DNA of 64,000 nt. It comes from Vitrella brassicaformis. Lineage: Eukaryota; Sar; Vitrellaceae. How positions within the stretch are numbered: the first letter of the stretch is position 1; every line of letters starts with the position of its first letter. Below the pieces are notes generated by a model. The model was not told the origin of the DNA. It searched no databases and worked only from the letters and a program-made list of their open reading frames with translations. Made by a program: the position numbers and the translations under genes. This document shows, piece by piece, positions 50,277 through 62,464 of this stretch. The DNA lies in NCBI GenBank assembly GCA_001179505.1, contig CDMY01000069.1:26571-90570 (forward strand), given 5' to 3'.

Positions 50277-50463
50277 AAACGACTTACTACCACCAAGATC
50301 TGCACTAGAGGCTGTTTCAACCTCCACGTATCGGCTCCAGCGTCATCCGTTTTCAGGGCCAGGTGAGCTGCGAGCTTTAGCTCGCGTTTGATCACTGACG
50401 TTTGTCGCCTCTCTTCTTCTCCCCTGTTCGCCTTGTGCGCCTGGTCCTCCGCAGCCAGCCAAG
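50277..50463. promoter_or_regulatory. Head-to-head upstream region (FtsJ / EF2)
   Basis: 187 bp between start codons. It contains a pyrimidine-rich tract (TCGCCTCTCTTCTTCTCCCC, 50405-50424), typical of leaders of translation-factor genes in many eukaryotes; here that is inference. Confidence 0.5.
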
Positions 50464-53400
50464 ATGGTAAGGCGTCGGGAGATCACGCACCACACACGCA
50501 GATCAAGGGGTGCAGAGGTGTGAGGGGTGAGGTGATTCAGTAGAGAGATCTGGGGCAGATGTGGCCGGGGAAGGGTGCAGCGACACACATGCCGCCGTTT
50601 GTCTCACCCTGTGTCTCAATCGACGATAGAGAGTCGAAGCACAGAACGGGGGGGGGTCGGGCAGTAGGGTAGACAGCGGGCGAGGGGTGTGTGTGTCGAG
50701 CGGCTGGAGGCTCTGCTCTGCACTGTTGTCCGAGCCGCATCCGTGTCGGTTGCCTTGCCTCGTGAACCCTTTCTCTCCTCTGGTGTGTGATGTGACTGAC
50801 TGACCTTCAGGTGAACTTCACAGTGGATCAGCTCCGGGAGATTATGGACAAGCCGAAGAACATTCGGTGTCTGTCCGTCATTGCTCAGTAAGCCTCCCAC
50901 CCACGCGCCCACACACCGCTGCCTAGCTGCGTGCCTCTCAGCGGGCAATTTTGTTATGCGTGTCTCACGTCCTCCCTTCCACTGACTCGCTGTGTGTGTG
51001 TTTAGTGTTGACCACGGCAAGTCGACGCTGACGGACTCGTTGGTGAGCAAGGCCGGTATCATAGCTTCCAAGGCTGCCGGCGATGCTCGCTTCACCGACA
51101 CGCGAGCCGACGAGCAGGAGCGTTGCATCACCATCAAGTCCACCGGCATCTCACTCTACTTCGAGGCCGACATTGAGGACGGACGCGGCGTCACGCCTTT
51201 CCTTATCAAGTATGTCAGTCTGTGTGGGGGGAAAAGCTAACACCACAGCCTGACAGACAGACAGCCAGAGAGCCAGGCACTGACTGACTGATTGTATGTA
51301 TCTGTGTTGTCTGTCAGTCTGATCGATTCTCCGGGCCACGTGGACTTTTCGTCTGAGGTGACGGCAGCGCTGCGTGTGACTGACGGTGCGCTGGTGGTGG
51401 TGGACACCATCGAGGGCGTGTGCGTCCAGACCGAGACCGTCCTGCGCCAGGCGCTGCAGGAGCGTATCCGACCTGTCCTACACGTCAACAAAGTCGACAG
51501 AGCACTCCTCGAACTCCAAATGGACGGAGAGGAAATCTTCCAGGTCAGTCAGTCAGTCAGTGAGTCGCCCTCCCCACCTACCACATACACAGACAGACAG
51601 ACAGCGGGGCGGCCCCTGCGGTCGATGGGATGGGTGCAGCCAGACGGGCACACGTGGATTGGATGTGTGTTGCACTGACTGCAGACGTTCCAGCGGACGA
51701 TTGAGAACGTCAATGTGGTGATCGCCACCTACAAGGACGAGCTCATGGGAGATGTCCAGGTCTACCCTGAGAAGGTACGGTGGACCCACAGCACTCACTC
51801 ACTACACGTCCGTCCATACACAACTATGCATAGCAGGCACACACTTTGAGGGAGGCGGGTCGGGTCATTCAATTGAATGTGTCTGTCTTGTCTTGTGTGT
51901 GCGGCATGGCATGGCATGTCTATATCTGTTGCCACCCACCGATCAATGAAATAATCGATAGGGTACCGTGAGTTTCGGTTCGGGTCTGCACGGTTGGGCC
52001 TTCACGGTCGAGTTGTTCGCCAAGATATACGCCAAGAAATTCGGGGTCGAGAAGGAAAAGATGATGCAGGTATGTGTGTATGTCATGTACGTATGTATCG
52101 ATGTGGGTGGGCGTGGAGGGGGGCAGGGCAGGGCAGGGCAGCTGAGCACAGCGAGCCCTCAGACACGACACGCACACGCCACTAGGCCACACGCAGAATG
52201 GCCACACCACCCACCCACCCACCGGCATTGCCTGATTGTATGTATTGTACGTGGTGTGTGGCCGTGTTGATTGGTTGATGGATGGACGGCAGCGTTTGTG
52301 GGGCGACAATTACTTCAACGGCAAGACCAAGAAGTGGGTCAAGAGCTCTGAGGCCGAAGGCGCCACTCTCCGTCGCGCATTCTGCCAGTTCATCATGGAC
52401 CCCATCTGCCAACTCTTCACCAGGTCGGTAACCTAACCCAGATACATACATAGATGTGATGATACACACTTTCACACACGCACAAACACGCGTCTGCGCG
52501 AGGGGGGGCAGGAAAGGAAAGGCACACATTCATTCGTCCGGTGGGTCTGTGTGTTTCCTCTCTGCCTGGCCTGTGGTGTGTGTGTGGTGTGCCTGCCTGG
52601 CTGCAGCATCATGAACGACGACAAGGACAAGTACACCAAGATGCTCGACCAACTGGGAGTCAACCTCAAATGTATGTAACAGACACATACTCCGCACGCC
52701 TGCCATACACACACAGACCAACCACAATGGTGTGTGTGTGTGTGTGTGTGTGTAGCGGAGGACAAACAGTTGACGGGCAAGCCGCTGCTGAAGCGTGTGA
52801 TGCAGGTGTGGATCAACGCTGGCGACACGCTGCTGACGATGATCGTGACCCACCTGCCGTCGCCCGTGGTGGCACAGAAGTACCGCGTCGCCAATCTCTA
52901 CGAGGGACCCATGGACGACGAGGCCGCAAACGGCATCAGGTAGGTACCTATGCTGCTGGATGGGGCCACAGACAGACAGACAGACAGACCTGCAGAGAGC
53001 CAGGCAGGCAGGGAGAGACGGGCATTCAATGTATGTTGGTCAATCGCTCCATCAATGTCCGTCTGTCTGTGTGTCTGTCTGTCTGTGTGTGTGTGTGTGT
53101 GTCCACAATCAGGAATTGCGACCCGAACGGCCCTTTGATGATGTACGTGTCCAAGATGGTGCCGACGTCGGACAAGGGTCGGTTCTACGCCTTCGGTCGC
53201 GTGTTCTCGGGCACGATAGCGACGGGTCAGAAGGTCCGCATCCAGGGCCCACACTATGTGCCGGGCGGCAAGGAGGACCTCGTCGTCAAGAACATCCAAA
53301 GAACCGTACTCATGATGGGCAGATACATCGAACAGGTACGTCAAAACGACTCACTCACCCACTCACACGCAGGCAGACAGGTGCGCACACAGGCAGGCCG

Positions 53401-55654
53401 GAATACACGTGTGTGTGTGTGGGTGGGGTGTGTGTGCAGGTGCAGGATGTTCCCTGCGGCAACACCGTCGGTCTTGTCGGCGTCGACCAGTAAGCCAAGC
53501 CGGGCACGGCACGCCGCACCGCACCACCCCCTTGATTGATATGACATCCCTCCCTCCCTCCCTGTCCCCTCCCTGTCTCCCGCCGACAGGTACATCCTCA
53601 AGTCTGGGACCATCACGACATACGAGCATGCGCACAACATCGCCGACATGAAGTACAGCGTGTCGCCTGTGGTGCGTGTGGCCGTCAAGCCCAAGGACCA
53701 GAAGGAGCTGCCCAAGCTGGTCGAGGGCCTCAAGCGACTCTCAAAGTCCGACCCACTCGTCGTCTGCTCCGTCGAGGAATCAGGAGAACACATCGTCGCA
53801 GGTAGGTACGGTAGTGTTCACACACAAGACGACAAAAAGGGCAGACACGACAGACAGACAGACAGACAGACACCGGAGGGAGGCGGGCAGGCGGGCCTTC
53901 GATCGACAAATGCCATCCATTCATGCATACGTACGTGCGGTAAATGATGCGTGTGCAGGGTGCGGTGAGCTGCACATCGAGATTTGCCTCAAGGACCTGA
54001 AGGATGAGTACGCCCAGATCGACTTCATCGTGTCGGACCCCGTCGTGTCATACCGCGAGACGGTCGCCGAGACTTCAAGCCAGACGTGCCTCTCCAAGTC
54101 ACCCAACAAACACAACCGACTCTACTGCACGGTGGGCGACCGTCGGGAGGGAGGGAGCAGCACATTGCCCAGGACATACGTGTGTGGTATGGTGTGGTGT
54201 GCGCGTGGACATGAAGGCTGAGCCGTTCCCGGATGGTTTGGCGGACGAGATCGACAAGGGCAGCATCTCGGCTCGCGATGACCCCAAGGAGCGAGCCAAG
54301 GTGCTCTCGGACAAATACGACTGGGTAAGATCGTACGTACATATGGCATTGCAACGAAGGAACGAAGCAGGACAGCAATGAAGCACAAGCCGGGCTTGAT
54401 TATCACGACCCTGTCTCTTACTTGTCTGCCTATCGGTCACGCCAGGACAAGAACGATGCCCTCAAGATCTGGTGCTTCGGACCCGAGACGACTGGCGCCA
54501 ATGTCCTCATCGATCAGACAAAGGGTGGGAGGGCGGGCGCACCCAGGAAGCCAGGCAGGAGCGAGAGAGGGAGTCAAGGAGGGAGGGAGGGAGTGAAGGA
54601 AGGAAGGAGGGAGGGAGGGAATACAGAGAAGATAGCCAAGACACTGTGTGTGTGTGTGTGTGTGAAGGTATTGCCTATTTGAATGAGATCAAGGACCACT
54701 GCAACAGCGCGATCCAGTGGGCGACCAAGGAGGGTGTGCTGTGCGAGGAGAACATGCGCGGCATCCGATTTAACATCCTCGATGTCGTTCTGCACACTGA
54801 CGCCATCCACAGGTACGTTCACACGCACGGGTCTCCATAGGCACGCACGACACAACGAATCACTAACCCTGCTCTGAATACACGGTCCTCGCCTGCCGTC
54901 TCTGCCCGCCTGCCTGTCTGGCTGGCTGGCTGGCTGTGTGTGTGTGTGTGTGTGTCAGGGGTGCGGGTCAGATCACGCCCACTATGCGTCGTGTGTGTTA
55001 CGCTGCTGAGTTGACGGCAGCTCCGCGTCTGCTGGAGCCCATCTTCCTTGTCGACATTACATGCCCACAGGTGCGTACGCTGCGCAGGCATCCCATCCGC
55101 ACCCTCAGGCCAGGCCGGGCCCACTGCATGCCATGTATATGTCTCTCTCTGCGCTGCAATGCAATACCGATCCGCATCACGCATGCATGTATGTGTGTAT
55201 TACTGTGTTTGATGTGTATCGACTGACTGACTGACTCCCCAGGACGCGGTTGGTGGTATCTACGGCACTCTCAACCAGCGTCGTGGCCATGTCTTCTACG
55301 AGGAGCAGCGAACCGGCACACCACTCATCGAAATCAAGGCATACCTCCCAGTCGCTGAGTCATTCGGTCAGAACATACACACACAGGTCTTGTCAGTCAG
55401 CCACTGTCCCATCTGCGGCGCGGCCTGTGTCGTGCCGTCTGTCTGTCTGTCTGTCTACAGGTTTCACGACGGCGTTGCGTGCGGCGACGAGTGGCCAGGC
55501 GTTCCCGCAGTGTGTGTTCGACCACTGGGCCATCCTGCAGGGTGACCCGCTCGACAAGGGCGGCAAGACGGAGGAGCTCGTCAAGAACATCCGCAAACGC
55601 AAGAACATCAAGGAGGACATCCCCACACTCGACAACTACCTGGACAAACTCTAA
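50464..55654 (+). CDS. EEF2: Elongation factor 2 (eEF2)
   Basis: There are about 19 exons. Exon 1 contributes only the ATG (50464-50466), followed by a 344-bp intron. Exon 2 (50811-50889) gives [18 protein letters not shown]-domain motifs are all present: AHVDHGKST (split by the intron before 51006), [18 protein letters not shown] (with the regulatory Thr), [13 protein letters not shown] and [13 protein letters not shown]. Later blocks include [60 protein letters not shown] (with the His that becomes diphthamide) and [16 protein letters not shown]. The stop TAA is at 55652-55654, for about 840 residues. eEF2 is the GTPase that drives ribosome translocation. One oddity: at the 54130-54225 intron the usual MK of NRLYMKAEPF is replaced by CT if canonical splice sites are used. 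Confidence 0.97.
52941..53108. repeat. EF2 intron with (CAGA)n at its 5' side and (TCTG)n at its 3' side
   Basis: The intron after ANGIR has CAGACAGACAGACAGAC at about 52971-52988. It ends with CTGTCTGTGTGTCTGTCTGTC and a GT run to CACAATCAG at about 53111. The two tracts are reverse complementary and could pair. Confidence 0.85.
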
Positions 55655-56833
55655 TGCACTCACGCTGGTCAACCAGCGGGCAGTCCACATGGATGGGGAC
55701 TGACTGACTGACACACACCACATACATTCAGTGTATTCATTCATTCATTCATTCATACGCACAGGGGCTCAAGCGCAGGGAAGGTCGATGCAGACAGACA
55801 GACAGACAGAGGCCGGCAGAGGGTTCGATCATGCAGGAATATATATGTGTGGGTGTATGTTTGTTTGCTTGCGTTTCTGGATGGACTGATGGGAGTTTCA
55901 AGTGTTTTGCCACTCATGTGCGTGTCTGGGTTTGTCGAATTTTGAACGAACTGACTGGAGAGAATTAAGCATTGCATTCGTTCCGAGCTCGTCGGGACGA
56001 AGACTGAGTATGTGATGTGCATGTCTCCGTGTGCGTGTGCGTGTGAGTGAGTGTGTGTGTGTGTGTGTGTGCTGCCGTGGTGGAAGTCCTGTTGATGCAA
56101 TCAATGAATGTTGTGTCGTGCTTCATTTATCGGAACACGTGGGGGATTGCATACATACATCAATACGCGTGGGACGCAATGCCACTACGAGTCCATCCGT
56201 TTGTTCATTCATTCATCATGTCCACCCACCTCTCATCCGTACGTCCATTCCTTTGTACCCACGTTATCGTTCATGCCAGCCCCATGCTGGTTTAACTACC
56301 GGAAATACACGGCGTCCTCACATTACAGAGGTCTGTCGGTCAAGCAGCAGTCTTCACACTGTCACTTAGCTCGGCACTTCAAGGGCAGAAGCAGAAGTTG
56401 ACCTCAAGGCACGAGTGCAATAGCATTGTGACCCTACCGTTCTTGTTCCGACACTGGTGTCCGTACGCGCCCTACGTCGGTTCTGCCGTTCCCTGCCATA
56501 CATGCCGCGGACAGTGAAGTCGTTCATTCGTACCAATCTATTCTTTTGATTTGTACTACACGGCCATTGTCTCCGTCTCTCTGCCGCGCGAAGACACATC
56601 CACAAAACTTATTTCCCCTTGCTTGCATGGGTCAATTCATTCACGAAAGCATGGAAAAATCTCCACCACACCGCAAAAATCCTCTCTCACAGGTAGGTAC
56701 CTCTACTTACTTACATACACAAGACACGCCTACTGCACAGCTACAGCCGGCCCTCCGCCTCGTGCACCCAACGAATGAGTCATTCATTCATTCATAGACT
56801 GTTGTGTGGGTCATCTACCATCTATCTGTCTCT
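55655..56833. other. Tail-to-tail spacer without a gene
   Basis: ATTC repeats (55735-55755), a CAGA run (55792-55811), a GTGT run (56040-56072) and no convincing exon on either strand. Base composition is more AT-rich than in nearby genes. Confidence 0.6.
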
Positions 56834-59818
56834 CTAGATGCCTTTGAGTGCTGCTATGGCCTGCTCCAGCGCCTGTCTCTTGGCTGGCGACAGGCTCTCG
56901 AGCTTGGAGAACTGACGGATCGCCGATCGCCGGGTGGATCCAGGGACGTCACTGTAGGCTGTCCGCAGCACTTCAGCAAATCCCTTGGCTGTCCCACCTC
57001 CACGTGCATACTGTGTCAGTCTGGCCCGCACCAGGGACTTCTGCGACTCCTTCAGCCCGACATCTAGCAGCTGATCCACGGTGGTGGCACTTCCCACGGC
57101 AGCAGCCTTCGAGCCGGGCAGAGAGAGAGACGACGGGAGGAGACTGACGGGCGGAGGCGAGATAGGTCTTGTAGCAGCTGAAGGTGGCCTCACAGCGGCT
57201 CTCTTTGGTGGGGGGGGAGGAGGCGCCCTCGGCACTGATGGGGACGCTGCCCTAGCTGCAGGGGGCTTGGGGGCAAGTGCACGTGACGCGGGACTCAGGA
57301 TCGGGCTGAACAAGGCCGTCAAGTTGAACTGCTGCTGCTGCGGCGGCTGCAGCTTGGCCGCTCTGTCAGTCGACTTTCTGGCTTTGTTGTAGGCAAGTTC
57401 CAGCTGTTTCCTCTTGGCGGGCTCAGGCAGCTGGCGCATTAGAGGCTCGATGATTTTCCTGGACAGTAGGACAAGCCAAGACAAGGTGGGGAGCGAGACA
57501 TAGGACGCGACTCTGTGCTCTCGACGACACTACCTTCCTCACCCATAGTTCGAGCCAAACAGCTCCTTGACCCTGGCACTGAAGCGATCGGCACTCATCT
57601 GGTTGCTCCGAAAGCTTAAAGGAGCACACAGGATGAGCGTAGGGCCACAGGCGCACACTCTCGTGCGGTCTTGTACGTACGCGTACGTACGTACCCGAGT
57701 TTGCCCCTCCTCACCTGTCTGTGATTTGTTGGAACGTCCTGATCTTGGCCGCATCATTGTTGAGAAGAGACACCGCAGACTCGAAGAAGCTCCCATCCAT
57801 GCCGTTGAGCCGTAGGGGAATGGCTCGACCCCCCCGCACCGGCCGCTTCGAAGGTGACAGACCAAACAAAGCCGACAGAACGCTACCAGCAGACGGCTGA
57901 TCGCCTTTCGGCGGAGCTGCCGTCGGCTTGGGCGTCGCTGGCTTTGACGCCTTGGGCTTCGGTGGAGCAGCAGTGTCTTGCTTCACCGCAGCCTGCGTGC
58001 ACACCAGGGAGGGAGACAGGGACATCGACAGGTAGCAAAACCCAAGAAAGAACAATCATCGCATACATGCGCATTGCAATGATCGAGGAGCTGATGCAGT
58101 GCACGACGCGTGCAGTTGTGCTTGTCAGGGTGTGATTGACTCACCGGCAAACGGGGTATGGAGAGTCCGGAGGGGAGGGAAAAACCGGGGAAGGCAGAGC
58201 CGGCTCCTTTCTGGCTCTCCTTTCCAGGTGGCGTAGGAGTCACTGCGGCCGTCTTCCGTGAAGGCGGTGCGGTGGGCGGTGCTTTTGTCCCAGGAGCGGA
58301 TGGAGGCTGCTGCTTGAGCATTTTGTCCAAGGGACCGAGAACCGCTGTGAAATTGAACCCACTTGGCTGAGGCACCTTGGTCACCGGACGGTCCGTGGGT
58401 GCGGCTTTGGTCGCAGCTCTTGGCAGGCTGAGGAGGCTAAGGGGGCCCTCTTGCTCTTTCTGGGCGGGAGGAGGGGTTGTTCCAGGGGAGGGGGTATCTG
58501 CTAAGGCAACACAGATACAGCAGACAGACAGATGGCACATAACTGCTAACCCGCAGCCACTTGCGCACACGTGGCAGCACACTGGATCTTACCTCGCGCT
58601 TCGAGGAGAGCTTTCAGCGCCGGGCTTGGTTGGGAAGGCGGCTTCTTGGGGGAAGCTCCCTCTTGTATGGCCTGGCTGACTGAAGACTTGACCTTTGAGC
58701 CAATGGAACCAACGATAGAGGTGACTGCGCTCACGATTTCCTCTGCCGTCGGCCCCTCCTGCGGCACCACTTCCTCCTTCCTGGGAGGTGGCGCTGTCGA
58801 GGCCACAGGGGGAGGAGCAGTGACAGCCTCCTTCTCTGCATGCATGATCAGCATGCAACACAGGAAGCAAAGATTCATGGTGACACAAAACAACACGTGC
58901 TGCCTGTGTGTGCGGTTGTACCTCTTCCCTCCCTCACGACTACGGGTGCAGGTAAGCTGGTCGTTTGAGGCTCCACTTCTGGCACTGGCTGCTCAGTTTG
59001 CAGAACAGGGGCTCTCTCTTCCGGAGGCAGTGACGCCGAAAGCGGCGCGGCAGACGGCTGCAACGTGGGAGTCTGTTGGGCGGGCGTCGCCTCAGTGAGG
59101 GAGGGGGCCTGCGTGGTCTCCTGCTCGGTGGGCTCCACAGGTGGAGCAGCAGACTCCCCGCTCACCGCAATGCCCACCATTTCGCTGGTCTCATTGTCGG
59201 CTGACGGCGCATCAACAGTTGCACCAGAGTCGTTCAGCCGGGGCCGAAGCAGCTCAGTGTCATTGGCGACGGAACTCTGCGGCTCATAATCCTGCTTATC
59301 CTCCTTCGCGATCTCAACGCCAGTCTTGGTGGCCGTCACCGCACTCGCAATCAGCCCACCGACAACAGGTGCGTCAGATGCCTTGTCGAGCACACCAGCC
59401 GTGTCCTGTGAGGACATGGTGTCTTCTCGTGATGCGCCGCCCCTTCGATCCCGGCTGACGAAAGACCGAAGACGCGCGAAGACCCCAGGCTTGCGCGCTG
59501 GGGGTGCTGGACCCTTTGCCCTCGGCTTCTCCTCTTGAGGGGCGGCTGGTGGCTTATCGGATGCTTGCTCGCCGGCTACCACATCAACGTCAAGCACAGC
59601 AGTCTTCTCATCCAGAGCAAAACGGCGGGACGACCTATGCACTCCTGACAGAACACACACCACCCAATTGTTCTTGGCAGACCAATGCTCGAAGTGCGTT
59701 CACCTCCGGATAGGGAGCCCACTAAAGAGAGCCGAAAGCGGTCCTTGTAGGCAATTGGAATGCGGAATCCAGCTGCAAGCTGACCAAGGCATGCTCCCAA
59801 TAGGAATGCCCAAATCAT
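56834..59818 (-). CDS. Probable plastid- or secretory-targeted Pro/Ala-rich protein with two copies of a C-terminal helical domain
   Basis: The ATG is at 59816-59818. The N-terminus is a short signal-peptide-like segment (MIWAFLLGACLGQLAAGF) followed by a basic, acid-poor stretch (RIPIAYKDRFRLSLVG). A Phe right after the small-residue cleavage site is the hallmark of bipartite presequences for secondary red plastids. About 550 residues of Ala/Pro/Glu-rich disorder follow. Then come two similar helical units: FRSNQMSADRFSARVKELFG with LMRQLPEPAKRKQLELAY (57600-57370), and YARGGGTAKGFAEVLRTAYS with FSKLESLSPAKRQALEQAI (57010-56845). The spacing is reminiscent of the C-terminal helical domain of ZNF598/Hel2-type proteins, but the match is weak. 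The stop is at 56834-56836. Function unknown. If targeting is right, the protein acts in or around the plastid. Confidence 0.7.
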
Positions 59819-60325
59819 GAGTGAAGCAGATCTGGCATACAGGCGTCTCGCTGGAAACGCTAAAGATCCGCTGAAGATCCGCGTTCTTATGTCACTGCTG
59901 CTGACCTGTAGCTGCTCAGGCAGGCAACAGGACGCAATAGCAGATCAAAAGCAGCAAGCGAAAACCCGAGAAAGCGCGCCAGTGGATCGTCGATCAAACA
60001 AGGAAAAGGTGCGCCAGGGCGATAAAACCAATATGAGTGTTGCTCCATTGGCCGGTGGGCTCACTCATAGGCATACCATCGTGAATCACTCATGGTTGGT
60101 TGTTTCATTATTGACTTCGTGCAACTCGAAATCTAGGCTCACAGATTCTCTACAATGGTGTACATCCGCCCGAGGGAGGTACGTACGCTCCAGAGAGTGC
60201 CTGTCGAGTGCTTACTGCAATGCACGAGTCCCCAATTTCCCTGTGTTTTCGTCGTGTCGTCGTGTTTTTTTAAGGCCACTGTCCTGTCTGCAATCAGGTA
60301 ATGACAGGGACAAACAAAGACGAGC
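59819..60325. promoter_or_regulatory. Head-to-head upstream region (targeted protein / RAP protein)
   Basis: 507 bp between the divergent start codons. The plus-strand frame is open from 59817 but has no domain signal, so I treat it as non-coding. A short 5' exon (ATG at 60155, donor GTACGTACG at 60179) is possible, but its phase does not fit the following exon. CA/TG microsatellites, so common to the left, are absent from here on. Confidence 0.4.
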
Positions 60326-62172
60326 ATGTGTGTCCCTTCGCCTTTCTGCAGGAGAGAGTCGCATTTCAAGAGGCATGCAAAGCACATGCACAAAAGGTTT
60401 CGCAGCTGGACGCAAAAGAGGTCGGAAGGCAGACGACGCTGCATGCACCTCAGGAAAGTGACAGCCTGTTCTTTTACTGCAGAGTCCGGGCATATAGAAT
60501 GAACCTGCCCGTCGTTTTGACTGCTGATTCAGCGGCAATGGACGGGCAGTACATCGCCGCTTGTTGCCAAAAGGCTGCATCCAACCGGAAGCACGACGTG
60601 CGGCTATGGTACGGCTATTCCAGGCGCGTCAGAGAAATCGCTCCCTCGCTTAACCCAGAACAGCTTGGCTATATTCTCTATGGGTATTCTCTAAGAGTGA
60701 AAGAAATTCGGCGCGGTAGATTTCATCCCTTTTCCCGTCTGCAGATTCGGAAAGGCGAGATTCCTTCACGAGGGACTGTATCGCGACCTCGTCCCCCATA
60801 TTTCTAAGCTTCTGCCTGACTTCTGGTCTCATCCACTGATGATTATCGCGTGGGCGTTTCAAAGGGTCCAAATTAAAGAGCCCGAACTAATGGAAAAGGT
60901 AGAAGGCCACCAGGACGCTATTCTCTGAAGTCGATTATCGAGATTGCCCTGCCCTTCATTCTAGATTATGGACACGGCATTGAGCAAGATGGACTCTATG
61001 CGGCCAGCAGACATTATCAGAATATCCAACATTTATGCGAAGATGGTAATGGCAGCATACATCAATGGTACGCCCTGTCCTCTCGTCGTTTTACGTTGCA
61101 GGGCTTGAAGAATCCTTCTTTGGCGCAGAAACTATCGAGCGAGCTCATCCCTAAGTGGGAAAGGACGTTTGCGACTGATTTTCGCGAGGTCATCAGCGAT
61201 GTAAGCCTATGCCAGCTGTACGACAACGACGCCAAGAAGTACATCATGGAGAGGTTTCGCCGGTCCGCAGATCGCCAGACGTACAAGATCTTTTGTACCG
61301 TTTGCGTCTTCTTCATCCAGAGCGCACCCGGCAGCAAGACCTCAGCATTATTTGCAGGCGTATAGATGCGCGGTAGCGCTCAGAGTCTTGTTTCCAGACA
61401 TCTGGGAGGCACTACCGGCCGCAACCCGCGCTTTCTATGTCAGGCTCAGGTGGGGGCCCAGAGCAACAATAATGTCGACGCGAACTGCTGTGTGGTGCCA
61501 TTTTGTTGCGTTACAGTCTTAGGAGGATTTATCAACGGCCCCGGTTCCCGTCTGCATTCCATTGGGAAGTGTCGAACGACCTGGTGAAGCTAGGGGTCGC
61601 TCACCGAAACACGTTCAGGTAGAGCCGTATCACCGCGTCCTTTTCGGTGTACAGACCTTCTCTTCCACCCAGGTGGGGGTGCTATTGGATTGACATCGGG
61701 GAGGTTGACGACAGGTCCGTGCATCGGGGAAGTTGACGACAGGTCTTGTGTATGAAAAACTTACCTGCATTTTCTTAAATATAGGAACAACTGCTGGTTT
61801 GTTGATGGGCCATCTAGCTTCTACACGTCCTCGACGGAGTATCTGGAAGTGAAGAAACTGCATCACCGGTCAGTGATGCAGTGCAGTTCAGGGTTGATCG
61901 ATGCAGGTCTTGGCTGTGCTGTCTTCGTTCGCAGTATTTTGAGCGACCTCGGATGGAATGTGAGACGTGTTCGATGGTACGACTGGCTTTCGCTTGGACC
62001 AGATGAACAAGCGAAAAGGGCATTTCTGCAACGGCTCCGAAGCGAGGACGCGAAGAGAGAGATTGAAGACACAGCGAGGGGGCTCAGCTCGTCAGACTTG
62101 AAGCGTTTGCTCGCACAGGTCGCGAAAAGGGCAAGAAGAGAACGTCCTGCTCCCATACAATTCGCACTGTAG
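60326..62172 (+). CDS. RAP-domain protein (organelle RNA-binding type)
   Basis: The start is ATG 60326, with an in-frame TGA just upstream at 60302. The Cys/Arg/His-rich N-terminus (RRESHFKRHAKHMHKRFRSW) could be part of an organelle presequence. Exon 1 ends at 60420; exon 2 from 60483 codes DGQYIAACCQKAASNRKHDV and LNPEQLGYILYG. Splicing 60683 to 60745 gives GFGKARFLHEGLYRDLVPH. Then follow IMDTALSKMDSMRPADIIRI (near 60965), LAQKLSSELIPKWERTF, a 41-bp intron to AYRCAVALRVLFPDIWEALP, FHWEVSNDLVKLGVAHRN (near 61560) and NNCWFVDGPSSFY. Last comes the C-terminal RAP domain: HHRILSDLGWNVRRVRWYDW to LKRLLAQVAKRARRERPA. The stop is at 62170-62172. RAP proteins are numerous in apicomplexans and relatives and act on mitochondrial or plastid RNA. 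Which organelle is unknown. Confidence 0.82.
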
Positions 62173-62464
62173 AAGTAAGGCTTGTCGGACGCGCGATTTT
62201 GATCCTGCCGATTTATCGATATTACAGTGATCCGCTGTAACCATCTGTCAATAAGTCTGGGTTGTTAACAAGCAGCACGAAAGGATAAAAAACGTATCGC
62301 TGTCACGAAAGCTTCAGACATCTCACGGAGCAGAACAACTCTACACTGCCGACCACTGCCCCTACGCGTCAGACAACCATCGGAGACAACCGTTGCCGTT
62401 GCAGACCGCTACGCGAGGTATCGGTACTGGTTCGCCTGCTCAGAAACATACACAGCATTGGGAG
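62173..62464. other. Short tail-to-tail spacer (RAP / cullin)
   Basis: AT-richer than the left part of the window, with no simple repeats and no coding signal. Confidence 0.55.

Noticed and set aside
59817-60461. Plus-strand open frame of 214 codons left of the RAP gene
   Set aside because: It overlaps the start of the divergent gene, has no domain pattern, and runs in a different frame through the RAP first exon.
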